A DNA stretch of 64,000 bases. Origin: Coleophoma eucalyptorum (taxonomy: Eukaryota; Ascomycota; Leotiomycetes; Helotiales; Dermateaceae). Made by a program: the position numbers and the translations under genes. Positions within the stretch are counted from its first letter, which is position 1; the number at the start of each line of letters is the position of its first letter. The notes beneath the pieces were generated by a model. It did no database searches, was not told the origin of the DNA, and saw only the letters and a program-made list of their open reading frames with translations. Shown here one piece after another: positions 1 through 11,986 of the stretch. The stretch spans positions 620,001 through 684,000 of the forward strand of contig JALRME010000021.1 in assembly GCA_026120035.1 (NCBI GenBank), given 5' to 3'.

Positions 1-2522
1 AAGGTCATCTTTGAGACTCGTGATTTCTTGCTGGTGCTCCGAGACCTGCCTGCTCAGGGCCTGTCCTCTAGACACTTCAATGATTAATTGCTCTTTGGAG
101 CGAACGAGTTCGTCTCGAAGTTGTGATTTGCTCTCAAGTATCGATGATCGTCGATTGTCATCATGACCCGAAAATCGTTCTTCGACTACATCAAGAAGAG
201 CAGAGAGCTCTTCGGCCGTGGGCGAATGAGAAGTGCTGCCTAGTATTTCTTCGTCCTTGGCCTCCTCAGTTTTGGCATCATCGCCACCGCCTTCAATAGG
301 ATCGTCATCTGAATGAGAGGGTTTCACCGTTTCTAAGCTTTCTTCGCTGCCAGAGCTTTTAACAGTCTCAAAGCTGCTTTTCTTTCGCAGTCCATCAAGT
401 AGAGATCTTACAGCATTTCGATCCTCTTCGCGCTCTTCTCGTTCTCGTTGTAGTTGGGTAGCCAGGATAGCATGATCTCTTTGCATCTCACTTAGTGCTG
501 TCAACAAGTCTTCGATCTGGCTGTGCAAGTTCTTGTCCTTCTTATTCATGGCAACCGAATGCGCACGAATGGACGAGGTATCCATGGCTGAATCTCGGGA
601 GATAGATGTTGCGTCAGTAGCTGTAGAAGTATGGCTTGCAATGCTCTCTGATGCACTTCCTTCCATTGAGTTCAGGGTCGATGCAATACTCTGCTTAGAT
701 GGAGACCTGCGGAGAAAGCTGACCGGCCTGGAGGGTGCAATCAGACCAGGACTTGGACTTAGGTTCGTGGACTTGGTGGCTAAAGTTGAGCCGGACCACA
801 AACGGCCTAGGAATCGAGATGCCGATGATACTACATCTGAAGGAGCCGCAACATCGGTTGCTTGTGAAGCTCTGTAGGTGGCCTCCAGAGCTTGGAGTGT
901 CTCATTCGTAACCACGCCAGTTAGTCCGACAAAGTCGTTGACGAATTCATCGGCATTGTAGTGATAGACATCCCACAATCCTCTGGAAAGTAAGAGTTGC
1001 ATGACATCTTCGAACTCGTTGCTTGCCAAGATCTTTTCTTCATTCTTCCTCATTAATGACAATGCCACTCTCATAATCGTTTCAGAAGCACCCTCGGCAA
1101 AGATGACGTCGTAGATGCGGAAGAGCATTGGTAAAGGACAGGTAACCGCGAAGAATGACAAGAACCATTGCGATATGTACGCAGGCTCAACCTGCAAGTG
1201 GTCTAGATGTGCTGAGAGGTTAGGAAGGTGCTGCTTAAGCAGCTCTTTAAATTGATAAATTCGAACGTGAAGGCCTGATAAGTCAGGAAGAAAACAACTC
1301 CGGAGATCATAATTTTCCATAAGCCTAATAATGGTTAGCTTCGGGTACAATACGCTGCCAGCTGCACCTACCGGACTAGAACGCAAAAGGCTTGCTTGTC
1401 TCCCATATGCATGAGCAAAGGGCCAACGAGAAAGCCCAGTCCTTGGCAATAACCAATCTTGTGATCGTATAAGCTGAAGCATTTGAGCACTCTCCCAAGC
1501 ATTCGCTGGCCGTCGCCTTCAGGATCTCGGAACATGTCCACGCCAGGGAAGCTTCGTCCTAAATCTTTTCCAATGATGCCTTCATATGGGCTGGATTCTC
1601 CACATAGTCTGTCGAATTGATCCTCAAGCACCGTGTCCCTTGCTCCAGACATACTCTGCCATACCACTCCACGCAGTGGGGGAGGCACACCACCCCTGAT
1701 CTTCTTGGAAAGTAACGTGGGCAGACGTTGAGCTGTTCTTGTGTAGTCCTGTACTAGAGCTCCCCAGAACTCGAGTTCGGTCATGGGAGGCGGAGGGAGA
1801 ACCGAGTAACGGAGAGCGGAAGGAGTAGGTCCATTGACCATTTTCTTCAACTGCTGGATGGACGGTGGCCGAGTCATTCCTCTAGCCCTTGTCTTTTCGA
1901 TGGGGCTTTCAACCTTGACAACACCAGATTTGGGATTCGTAGCAATGAGGTTGTTCTCCTGTTCGAGTCTAGCCAACAGCAAGGACGTAGACTGCTCCTG
2001 TCAGCATACAAGTCAGATCAATTATGTAATTATACGTACATCGTCAGATTCCTGATCCCGGGGCTGTTGTTCTTCAGTCTTCTCAAGTTTTTCCCAATTG
2101 ACTTCTGGGTCCTCAGCGCCGTCGGTGCTTTCACTTTCCCTCCTTGATTCGCCATCTTGAGACTCGGCAGTCTCTGATCCCGTAGGACTCTCAACTTCGT
2201 TACCATTGGGATCCCTCATTGTGATCCTCGGTGAGTCGGCTGGTATATCATCTTCAACCTTCTCCAGCAAAGTGTCGGGTGTAAGCTGCCCGGTAGAATT
2301 TTCGTTGTCTGCACCTTCCTCGAGTGTCGTAGGATTTGTACCGGCACTGCTCTCGTGGTTTGTAACCACAGAAGTATCAACGGTCAAGGTAGGTGGTTCG
2401 GACAGTCGTACCGTAACCATGGAATCATGCAGCATTGACGACATTCGGGCTGCTTGGGCCTCCATCCCATCTTCTGTGGCGGTTGTGTTATGTAGCTCGT
2501 CACCGCGTTGAGCATCCATCAT
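1..2522 (-). CDS. GYP5: TBC-domain Rab GTPase-activating protein, Gyp5-like (3' end beyond window)
   Basis: Rab-GAP acting in ER-Golgi and exocytic traffic if orthologous to yeast Gyp5. Exons read 2522-2040, 1997-1372 and 1324-1 (introns of 42 and 47 nt, each with a CTGAC or CTAAC branch point). The first ~160 residues are acidic and Ser/Thr/Glu-rich, probably disordered. The TBC domain follows from about residue 260: the arginine-finger block IGKDLGRSFPG puts Arg near 309, and the glutamine-finger block IGYCQG puts Gln near 346, so both catalytic fingers are present. After the TBC domain comes a Ser-rich linker and then a charged coiled coil that runs off the window edge. The start at 2522 is the first good ATG of the frame; the frame stays open 66 nt further up without an ATG. 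The Gyp5 assignment rests on the acidic N-terminus, TBC and C-terminal coiled-coil order; a paralogue such as Gyl1 is not excluded. Confidence 0.85.
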
Positions 2523-4029
2523 AGACCGGCACGGGACAACGGCGAGGAATGTAGCTAACAGCAAAATTCCAACCTTTCCAGCACCCACTTCAAACTGGCC
2601 CTCGAATCAAAAGCAGTTTGGCGAAAGGGTGCGACAGGTGGGATCTGCGTGGACTCTCAGACTGCGGTTCGTAGGAAAATCGATCGGCTTGACGCGCACG
2701 GAGAGGATTGGTTTCAACAAGGACCAGTCAGTAATACAGACTGTCAGCAAGAACGAGGGTAACGAGGGTAGTCCATGCAGGGAGAGGAACGCAGAAAGAG
2801 GCGATCCAGAAAAGTAGGGAGGGTCAAGTCGGTGAGGATAAGATATATTAACGAGAGGCAGCTTCGACCTTCCACGAAGCAAACAGTAGCAAAGCACCGG
2901 GCACAACACACGCGAAGCAAGGAGAGAGTGGATAAGGAGGGAGCGAGAGAAGGAGGGGAAGCTAAGAGCTAAAGAGTTCGAGAACTCGGAAGTTCAAGCA
3001 AAAGAGACAAGATCCAGCATCCCAGCACGAACGAAGCTTTCTTGCCTTTCTCGTCTTTGCCCTCATTAAACTGGAGCAAAGGTTTGGTACTGGTAGACTC
3101 CACGTTTCAGGGGCCGCGGACTGCGCGCATCTGATTGGCCGGCAACGCGTAGATACAACCCAGGAAGCGATGAAAAGGGGAGCGCCCAAGGAGAGCCGCT
3201 TAAGTAAGAGAACATTATAGCATTATTAGAGGGGGGAAAGCGTGGGAAGTAAAGAAGGTTCGGGAGGGGAGGGGAAGTCCAATCTAAGACTGGCTATTAA
3301 TATAATACATGGCGATATAAACAATTACCCTGTGATAATATACTTTTTGCCTGACGTTCATCTGAGCTGTCTTTCATGCATCGCCCTTCCAGCCACAGTC
3401 AAGTACATCACTACCTTCGTCATCATACCTTAGTTCTGGTACCGAACTCCTTCAGCATTCTTGCGCCCCGGTAGCCCGAGTGGCCGAGCACGCACTTGGG
3501 TCACGAGCAATTTGATCGACAGTCTTAAGAGGCAACCCCCTATTTCTTCTACCTTATCGCTGTACCATGGAAACATGTTGAGATTGGCCATCCGTAGCTG
3601 CCAGACTTGGCTGATCGTGGCTTGCAGCATATGACCGACGATGAGCGATCCAGTGTTTGACATTATCGGCTTATGATAAATTAATGATCTTTGATTTGTA
3701 GTCTGACAAAAAACTTTGAAGAGCAGTAGTAGCAGCGCAGTAAACGACCCATCGAGTTCAAAACCCATGCTACAAACCCTGGCAATGAGAAAGAAAGCTT
3801 CCCATAATAAATACAAACACAGCCATCGTCACGTCGTGAGTCATGCTGAAGCCCATCATATCATACTCGTCCGCATCGTCTCCCGTATTGATATCACTTT
3901 TATCACTGTCTCTCAGCCCACGCTTGTCCGCTCCACCTCCACCTCCATCTCCAATCCCCCCCCACTCTCACCCACCAATTCGAGTGGAGGCTTCATCGAC
4001 ACATGGCACGATCCAAAGTCGGAACTTGC
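2523..4029. other. Gene-free stretch; promoter side of the Rab-GAP gene and 3' side of the reticulon gene
   Basis: No convincing coding sequence on either strand. The part nearest the Rab-GAP gene is strongly purine-rich on the plus strand (pyrimidine-rich in the direction of transcription). The rest is mixed sequence that probably holds the reticulon 3' UTR near 4000. Confidence 0.6.
2740..2990 (-). promoter_or_regulatory. Pyrimidine-rich tract upstream of the Rab-GAP gene
   Basis: About 250 nt that are mostly A/G on the plus strand, hence C/T in the sense direction, lying 220-470 nt upstream of the start codon. CT-rich tracts near transcription starts are common in filamentous ascomycetes. 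The promoter role is inferred; no defined transcription factor site was recognised. Confidence 0.35.
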
Positions 4030-5330
4030 TTATGCAGCGATGAGAGGCTCCTCCTCACCAAGAGATGGCGCCGCCTCACTCTTGAACTCCTCCTTTGGTG
4101 CGGCTGGAAAATCCTCAGACTTGTAGGCTGGGGCTGGCTCAGTCTTAACTGGCGCAGACTTGGTCGCAACTGGGGAAGCTGAACGACCACGAGCATTGGC
4201 AACCATTTCTTGAGCCTTGGCAGAGTAGTCCCCAACGGATTGCTTGGTGAACTCAGTTGCACGAGCTGCGTGGTGGCTGGCGAGTTGCTTAACTTGCTGT
4301 GTCTGCTGGTTGATGATGTTGGAGGCGTTCTCGACGTGGTGATCAATAAGCTCCTTGTTGGTCTTGTAAACCAAAGGACCGAGGAACAGGACGGAGGTTG
4401 CAATAAGAGCCATGCCCCACAAAGGAACGATCTTGATGAGGTAGTAGGAGAGGAAGGATCCGAAGAAAGCCTAAATTGTATCAGCATGGTACCTCAAGCA
4501 GTGGGTTGAATGGCTTACGGCAATAGATGCGGCAACATTCTCGGCGAAGACAATGCGCTGGGACTCAATAACAAAGAAGTTGATGAGCTCGTGAACATCG
4601 CTGAGCATCGTGTCAAGGGTCTCCTTAGGCACAGTGTAGTACTTGCGCGGGCGAAGTTGGGAAGTGAAGCCAGAAGAGAACAAAGTCTTGCCAGCAACCT
4701 CGGCCAAGACGGTAACCCCCAAAGTCATCCATGTGAGCTTAAATCCATATCGCAGGATGTTCAAGTATCGAGCAGCAATGATAAAGAGGACAGTAGAGAG
4801 GTAGGCAATTCCGGAAGCACGTGGGTTGTTCCAGCTCAAAAGAGTGCCGAAGAAGGAGTGGTAGTGAGTGAGAGGTTGTCCAGTAGCAGTGGGTTGGGAA
4901 GGAGTTGTACGGGAGTTGGCCAAGTTAGAGAACTCTGAGGAAGTCTTCGCAGACTGGTCCTTAACGCTAGTAGCAACGGGGCCTTTGGGACACATGTCAG
5001 CGCGTGTTTACATTAGTTGCGATAAGGCCGCAGAGCTTACCATTAGTTACAGACTGGGTAACCGGGTGGTTCTGAACGGCGTTGACAGCAGCTGAAGCAT
5101 CTAAATATTTGTTAGGACAATGGTGGGAAGCTTCGAGCTTGAATTATACTGTTTCAGAGTTAGCGATATAATGCAAATAGGAACTGTCAGCGTGGAGGAT
5201 AGCGTACCTTACTGTCGATAACAGTTTGCTTCGCACCAGCTAGAGAGGAACCATTAGTTGATGGTTCAGGCGTCTCAATAGAAGGCAGGACAGTCGCACC
5301 AATGTCATTGGAAGCCAAATCGGACGACAT
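4030..5330 (-). CDS. RTN1: Reticulon-domain ER membrane-shaping protein
   Basis: Shapes ER tubules by inserting hairpins into the membrane. Exons: 5330-5213, 5100-5041, 4982-4519 and 4470-4030, 360 residues. The reticulon homology domain begins near residue 100 with the usual Trp-Asn-Pro segment (LLSWNNPRASG) followed by a long hydrophobic hairpin. A second hydrophobic stretch comes after a ~60-residue polar loop (YYLIKIVPLWGMALIATS, exons 3-4). The tail is Lys/Pro/Ala/Glu-rich and ends in EEPLIAA. The N-terminal ~100 residues are Ser/Thr-rich and carry no signal peptide, as expected for reticulons. Two donors lie five bases apart at the end of exon 1 (GTAAGG at 5212, GTACGC at 5207); only the first keeps the frame into exon 2. 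Confidence 0.9.
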
Positions 5331-7475
5331 TTTAAGAAGCTGTGAAGGAGGTTCGGAGGGAGCGCAGAAATGCAGCAGCTGATGCAAAGTCGGGAGAGCG
5401 TCGGTAAGATGTGTGTAGATCAGAGTCCGCGGTGCTGTGCAGCTTTAGAAGCGGTTTAGAGGAGTAGGCTTCGATGTTGAAGGTTGGGGAGATGGAATTG
5501 TGAAGTTGGGGATGGAGAAGCAAGTTTCTCAGGAGGTGGGAAGGCACGCGAGCGCTCTTGGCAAGGATACGTCAGAAAGTGAGCCACTCGCTTATAATGT
5601 GTGGCATTTGGCAGATGCTACGGCAATCCACCATTTTGTCTTCTTCCACTCAAGCGTTTCTTTCATGCTACCTCATGCAGCTTCGCGTGATGATGCAGCT
5701 GTTGGCCAGGCAGGCACAGCTGTGTTCCTGTTATGTTGGGAATCGTGTCTTCTACCCTATTACTCGGCCACTTCTCAATCGCCAACATCAGGCCTGGCAC
5801 TTCTGTCTTCTCTTGTGCCCGCCGCGATTTTGCATGTGATCGAGGTCATCGGAGATACTTGCATCATGGAGTCCACCGTTTACAGTTAGGAGAGACATAA
5901 TTGTCTCGGATGGTTTCGACTGCTGATTCTTGGGCCATAGCATCCAGAACGATGATTTTTTGTATGACAAGTGTTACGTGAGGCCTACAGGTGTCCTCGT
6001 GGTATTCTAGCAATTCTAAGACAGCACACCTTGTGGCAAACTGGTCATGGCCTTAAATTCACTGTGTTCTGTTTGGATCTTCCTTATCTTATATATGTGT
6101 TCTCTCGCGATCTTTTCCCAAGGGTTCAAAGTTTCTAAAGGAATACCTATTACCGTTTTCGCAGGCACCCACTCCGGGCTTGCTGCTAAGAAGCTCTTTT
6201 CTCTATCCTATTGAGCATTTTCAAACGTTCGTCTATTTAGAGTCTGTCTATTAGGGTCAGATAAGTTCGAGAATAGTGTGAATAAATCTCCGCAAGCCTC
6301 TAGTGCTTGATCAAACCTTGAGCATAGAACCGCAACATGAGATATGCTGCATCGCCAATCAAGATTGCACGGCCAGATTTATATGATGCAGTGGTACGCG
6401 GCTGATCAGGCTTCAGCATTGCACATCTAATGCTTGCATGTCTTATGTTAGTACAGCCGGAAGACTCCAAAGAGGACAGAGAACATACTAGACTAGTCCT
6501 ACGAATGAACCATACAAGAATTTGGGAGGCTGGGAAATATGTGTTCTTACCTCTACCTACCTTAATCCGAGAAGAAATCTAAAATAAAGTATCTTATTAG
6601 AGATCCCTTTTCACCTTATAATATATATGTAGTAAAGTCCTTGGTACCAGACTCTTAGAATATAGGCCTGAATATCAAAATGCAACACGTCTTTAAGGCT
6701 AATACACAATAGACAGATCTACATCTTGGGATGCTTACGTTACTTTGCCTAGCAAGGAATCCATAACCTGGCTTATTCATCTAACTTGACCTAGGCTGCA
6801 CGAGCTGTTCTCATATCTGGATTTCTATACGCTCTCATAATGCTAAAGCCCTGCCTTCCTTCCAATGGGACTCGCATTGGCTGTAACTACTTATTGTTGG
6901 ACGCATACACACCTTTAAAAACTGTTGTGTCGGCATGGAAAACCTGAATTTATTCGTCTACTACAGGTGTTGATATTGGCGTTGGATAGGCTCGTTGAAT
7001 ATCCAGAGCCATGCAAAGCAAAAGTGAGAGTACCTTCATATCCACCTCCGCTAACAGCTCACTCGACTAAAAGCCGCCACGCCATAGATACAATATCATA
7101 TATTTCAACGTTACCTATACTACTGTAATGATTTCGAGTCGAAAGGCCTCATGAACTCCGTCCCTTTTCTTTCGCATAGAACTCCAAAAGTCCCGTACAA
7201 CCCAAAGTGCCCTTCCCTTTGCGCAGAGTTAAGGAAAAAGAAGTGGGGATTTCCCTCTCTTCTTCGCGGCGCGCAAAACACCTTCAATGCTTCTTTCAAA
7301 GGCAACCTGAGCCACCATATCCAAACTTCAATAAGTTTGGAGAACTTCTCAGGAAACCAATCAAACAAATAACCTACTCCACAAATGGGTATCCCATACC
7401 TTTGTAATACCAAATACGGAAACGCTCTTTTTATCTTTCAACATCAGTAGTCACTGTCCCGACACTTTGTCAAGA
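5331..7475. other. 2.1-kb stretch without a recognisable gene
   Basis: The first few hundred bases are the reticulon promoter and 5' UTR. From about 5950 to 7150 the sequence is AT-rich with many stops in all frames. No transposon ends, long repeats or conserved protein fragments could be read by eye. The last ~350 bases before 7475 are probably the SSXT gene's 3' UTR. Confidence 0.5.
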
Positions 7476-9125
7476 TCACCTTGCTGGCGTCCCTTGAGCT
7501 TGAGCCTGTGCCTGTGCTTGTGCATGGGCTTGAGCCTGTTGGATTTGCTGCTGTTGCTTCGCCTGGTGCTCCTGAACCATCCTCTGTTGCATCTGAGCCT
7601 TTAACATTTGCTGATTTTGCTCTTGTCCTTGTCCTTGTCCTTGGCCTGGAGGTGGTTGCGGTTTCTTGGCTGATTGCAAAGGTGGTTCTCTCTTGGGGTC
7701 TACCCCAGGGAATAATGCTTGAAGCCTCTCATACTGATCCTTAATAATCGAGTCTAAATCTTCCTTTGAGTCGCCGTTATCGACATTTCCATCTGGTTTT
7801 GCGGGAGAGTTTGGCGAGGACTTCAACGGTGGTGGACAGCTTATAATGGCAGGGTGAGGTGGGATTTGTGATAATGGTTTGTGAGACCGATCTGCGATAG
7901 CTGCTAAGTATGCCAAATTACATTGGAGGCGACGAAGATATCTGCAAAGTGTTAGGACTTTAATTAGAGGTGCCAAAGAGCTACTTACTCAGTGTATTCC
8001 CTAAGCAAGGAGGCCTTTTCTTTCTCAACTTTCTCCTTATCTGTAGCTTCCTTCTCGCCCGCAGTGGCAGTATCAGGACTGCTTGCATGCGCTGTGATCT
8101 CCTTCTGTCGGCCTTGTAATTGCATCAAGACTTTTACGAGCTCAGTGTTAATCTCCAAAAGCAAGGTAACTCTCTCCTTTTCCCGGATCTCAGAACCCGG
8201 ACTCAATGGTGTTGCTAACGGACCGGCAGCATTCCCTACACCTTGAGCACCTGGAGGGAAGTTTGGGGTCTGGGGAGTTATAACGCCTCCTGCGCCCTGC
8301 TGCTGGTGATTATTTGGGGTCTGATGAGGTGCATGATTCGATGCCTGGGGAGTAGTGAACTGCGATTGTTGATTTGCATTAGCATTAGGAGGCGTGTTGT
8401 GTGGTGGCCCGCCATAGGGAGATGCGCGCTGTTGAGGGGTCGAATTATTCGGAGGCGGTTGCATGCGCTGTTGCATATTGGACATGTTCATCTGGAAAGC
8501 TGATGCGCTGGAGGTATTGGGTATATACTGAGGAGGCAGAGAGGTGGACGTAGATGTAGGTATGCTTGCGCCGTAGGGAGAACTAGTATATGGAGTCTGG
8601 TATGGGGAGCCAGCTGCTAGAAATGTCAGAACTGTTTCTTTGGCTGATATACTCGTGGAATTTGGGGTCACGACACGTCCGGCAGCACCAGCAATGAAAG
8701 CTCTTTGACTCGACGTTGTTAAATCAAAGAACAGTCAAGCAACGATGCGCCGCAGAGGAAGGAGCGTGGAAGGAAGAACCAAGCAAGGCAAGAAGTTTGA
8801 GCTAGAGTGAAGCGCATCTGCGAGTGTGCAACATACCGTGTCCAGCAGCATTTCCTGGAGTATGCGCCAATCCGGTGTTCTGCATCATGGCTCCATTGCC
8901 ACCCATGCCAGGCGGCGCATTATACGGGGATTGATGGGAACCAGGAGGCCCGGCACCATATTGCTGCTGGGGATTGTACATCAGAGACTGCTGGTGTTGC
9001 TGGTGTTGCTGCTGTTGCTGCTGCTGCTGTTGTTGTTGCTGTTGCTGCTGCTGCTGCTGACCTTGGGCGTTCTGGAGGTAGGGTGCAGGTGGTGCAAAAC
9101 CGCCGCCGTACGAAGGTCCATACAT
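7476..9125 (-). CDS. SSXT (SS18-like) domain protein, Gln-rich
   Basis: Probable chromatin co-regulator: in animals SS18 is a SWI/SNF (BAF) subunit that binds through this N-terminal homology domain; the fungal role is inferred. Exons: 9125-8837, 8616-7989 and 7941-7476, 460 residues. Order: a start resembling MYGPSYGGG; an uninterrupted run of 18 Gln at residues 23-40; a Pro/Gln/Asn-rich segment; then the SSXT signature in two pieces. The first helix (LLLEINTELVKVL) is near 247-260 and the second (YLRRLQCNLAYLAAIAD) at 307-322. Between them lies a charged ~36-residue insert, and the last intron falls just before the second helix. The C-terminus is Gln-rich and ends in an Ala-Gln repeat. The first intron is long for this locus (220 nt). 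Confidence 0.8.
9006..9059 (-). repeat. CAG/CAA trinucleotide tract coding for polyglutamine
   Basis: Eighteen consecutive Gln codons, mostly CAG with scattered CAA, inside exon 1 of the SSXT gene, followed by further Gln/His codons. The CAA interruptions should slow slippage, but length variation between strains is plausible. Confidence 0.9.
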
Positions 9126-9884
9126 GACAGACGATAATCTTAATACTTTGCGGCGAACTAGAACAGGCACAGGAGCAGGGCTTGGAGGCTTCGGGTAGGG
9201 CCTACAATAGGCAGGCCATGTGTCGCACTCGAAGGAGCCACTTGCGTACAGTGCGGTGCAGCGTTGGATGCCGTGAGTGATCGAATGGATGGGATGGGGT
9301 GGTATGCGAAGGGTGGATGGATGGATCTGAGGTAAAGCAAATATTGGCTAGGGTCGCGTCGCGTTTACGGTCAGATTCTTGGGCGAGCTGAGCTTGTTGT
9401 TGGCGTAGCACTTTTCATGCGCAGGCGAACCGAGGAGGTTGTGCAGAGCGAAAGCATTTTGACTGGCTCGCCGCTCATGCACAACATTTCATCTCATCAC
9501 CTTGTACGGCTCTGAAAGGGTTTATTTGAGGCGATCCACGGTTCATAATGGAGGGAGGGGGAGGGGCAGGGTGATGCTATAGAGCGTTGCTAGTTGGGGA
9601 TTTCATTCGATAATAACGGTCTTGTCTCATTTCATTCCCGGAGAGGCAATCCGGGGCATCGATATCCATCTGCTTCTCAGCTGCCTTTGGCAAGCGAACC
9701 AGGCAGATGGATGTATTGGTTTCATGGCAGCAGGGACTGACACGAGGTTGTTCCTTTAGATCACAAAAGAAAACGATGAATAGATGACGATCATTGTGAT
9801 CAAATGTTACCCTGCTGGGTGGCATGCATCATTGCTCATGCTGTTGATTCGACTTACGAACTGCAGCAAGACTTTTGCCGTCCG
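9126..9884. other. Gene-free stretch between SSXT gene promoter and esterase 3' end
   Basis: Upstream region of the SSXT gene and downstream region of the esterase gene, both on the minus strand. No coding signal or RNA gene recognised. Confidence 0.5.
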
Positions 9885-11063
9885 TTACCAATAAGTAGCA
9901 TACATACTGCTCCCATCGATAACTTTCGCAAATTCCAATGCGATAATCTCGTCCGACCTCTGGCTCGGGTGCAATTCATCATACCACATAAAATGGTCCA
10001 AGCTGTAAGGGCAGCTGCTCCCCCCACAATCAGTATATGCACCTGTGACATTGGCTGGTGCTGTAAAATACTCCGTTGGATTGTTGTACATGTCGGTCAT
10101 CAAGCTGTTGACGTCGAATATGGCTATTTGAGCTTCCGGGTATCTTTTGGCTACATGGAGCTCAAAAGGTACACGATAGTTGAAGATGGTATTGGCAAGC
10201 TGAGTATACTCCTTCATCTTGCCACTGATCTCAGAGATATTGCTTGGCTGTCCTCATTAGCCGATGCGCCCATAACCTGTTTTAGTACTGGATGTCTTGC
10301 CTTGTCTTCCCAGTAATTTGAGGTCGCGACTCCACCTTCACCAGGCATACCATACAACGGACATAGCTGCAAAGGGGCATTATTCATCAAGACAAGGTAT
10401 TTCCCGCCGGAATCGTAGATACTGTCGAAGCGATCAAAGATACAGTCGACATAATCAGGAATGGTCGTCATGCCCAGGCTGCTATCAGTCAAGAATGCAT
10501 TGACTCCGAGATCATTAGTCCCAATCCACATGGAATAGACAGTGTTCTCAGGCTGCCTGTCTGTGTACAGTGTATTGGTGCCAGTTGAAGCGTTCACATA
10601 TGCGATATCTGCTTCAAAGGCACCAATCTCGTAAACCACGTCGGGAAAAGGTCCATTGATGCTCGAAAGAATTCGGAATATGATCTCGTTGCTGCAGACA
10701 GCTCCAGAGACAGCATAATCATAGAGCTTCGCACCAGTATTGATTGAGACGAAGCGATCCCAGGTGATACCTCCGCCGGCTGTAGAATTGCTTTCTGGCA
10801 AGAGTAATCCTGGAGGAGGTGCACTACCGTTGTGCGCTTGAAAATAGCTGAGTCTGCTCTCATCCGTATAGCTGGGTTGGATTCAGCAAGTAGTGCTTGA
10901 CTTCAGAAAGTAAGTTGAACCAAATTTACCTGTCACCAAATGCTACAAGATTTTGGAAATCTGTGACCCAAGCATGATCACGGCTGCTCTTGGGACTATA
11001 AACCGGCGTAGCTGCATGAACTGCTACGCCCACAGGCAGAAGCTGCAATAAAAAGCTCCACAT
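9885..11063 (-). CDS. Secreted GDSL/SGNH-hydrolase esterase, CE16-like
   Basis: Esterase of the GDSL (SGNH) family, related in motif layout to fungal CE16 acetylesterases that remove acetyl groups from plant cell-wall sugars. Exons: 11063-10930, 10871-10301 and 10247-9885, 355 residues. The first 17 residues form a signal peptide (MWSFLLQLLPVGVAVHA). Block I, AFGDSYTDE, gives the nucleophile Ser45 and is split by intron 1. Block III is the GTND motif in MWIGTNDLG. Block V, YDELHPS, gives Asp325 and His328. Several Asn-X-Ser/Thr sites fit secretion. The second intron (10248-10300) fits best as a GC-AG intron, because the GC donor restores the usual sequence after the Tyr-Trp-Glu-Asp motif. Substrate is not decided by the sequence. 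Confidence 0.88.
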
Positions 11064-11986
11064 TTTTTGCAATAGAGTATATACTGTTATGAAATGATTC
11101 AATGGCCCCTACAATGCCAGAAAAAAATATCTTGGGAGCAAAAAACAAGAATAGGAACTACCCATTCAACATTTATAGCTCAGGCACATGTATAGCAATC
11201 CGATGGTAAATGCATATTTTCCAATGGCACTTGGCGGGTCAGAGGAACAGGTTGAAAATTTCCGGTGTCTGATATACCCCGCGTCGTTAAGGATCGTCTG
11301 GCAGAACGAATGGGGTGGCGCCGGTAGAATGTGTAGATCAAGAGAGCGGGGATGTAGTGCACAAGGAGAATTCAAAAAGCCGGTGTGAGATACCTTGAAG
11401 TTAAAATCGCGGCACAAGGAAGACTTAAGTGGAGTACGTACATGGAGTAATTCGGATGAAATGCCGCTCATCCACTGTCCCCTCAAATAGCTAAGAGGAC
11501 CATGAGCATATGTGGTTATAAATCATCCGAGGCCATAATCGGCTCCGTGAACAGCACGTGAGTTGAATATATTCGGAAGGCGATACAATCTACAAAGAGA
11601 TTTATGTTGTCGAAATAACTGTCTATATCTCAAATGCTCTCTGTGGGAGATGCAGTAGTGCAGGTCTAAGAGGAGTTTATTGGAGGTAGTATACTTCCAT
11701 TTCGTCTCGTGATTCATGAAGGACTTCGTTTTTGAATCCTAACATCATCCTTCTATGTGAAAGATAGTAGAATTCCATTTTCTTTTGAATATGCCTTTCA
11801 CGTATGTCCTCGCAACTTGTTTTCTTTGGGAAGCAATATCTGACAGCAGCACCAACTTTCCAGCTAGAAGGAGGTTCTTAGAAAAGCTCCAATAGATCTT
11901 AAAGTATTGCAATGTGGCGCGAGCCATTGAGGTCTGATTTTGTAGGGGTAGCATGCTTCCAAATTAGCATCCGTTCAATATGCCTC
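11064..11986. other. Gene-free stretch upstream of the esterase
   Basis: Contains the esterase promoter and the 3' flank of the nitrilase gene. A GTAAGA directly over the nitrilase stop codon leaves open a further 3' exon of that gene here, but no conserved tail could be read. Otherwise nothing recognised. Confidence 0.45.

Noticed and set aside
3465..3500. Box-A-like sequence (TGGCCGAGC) suggesting a Ser/Leu tRNA
   Set aside because: No box B or foldable cloverleaf follows within a tRNA length.
5500..5889. 129-codon ATG open frame, plus strand
   Set aside because: Overlaps the reticulon 5' region, with no protein-like pattern, introns or family signs; likely chance.
8826..9137. Leucine-rich and alanine-rich open frames on the plus strand
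   Set aside because: Shadows of the polyglutamine tract on the opposite strand.
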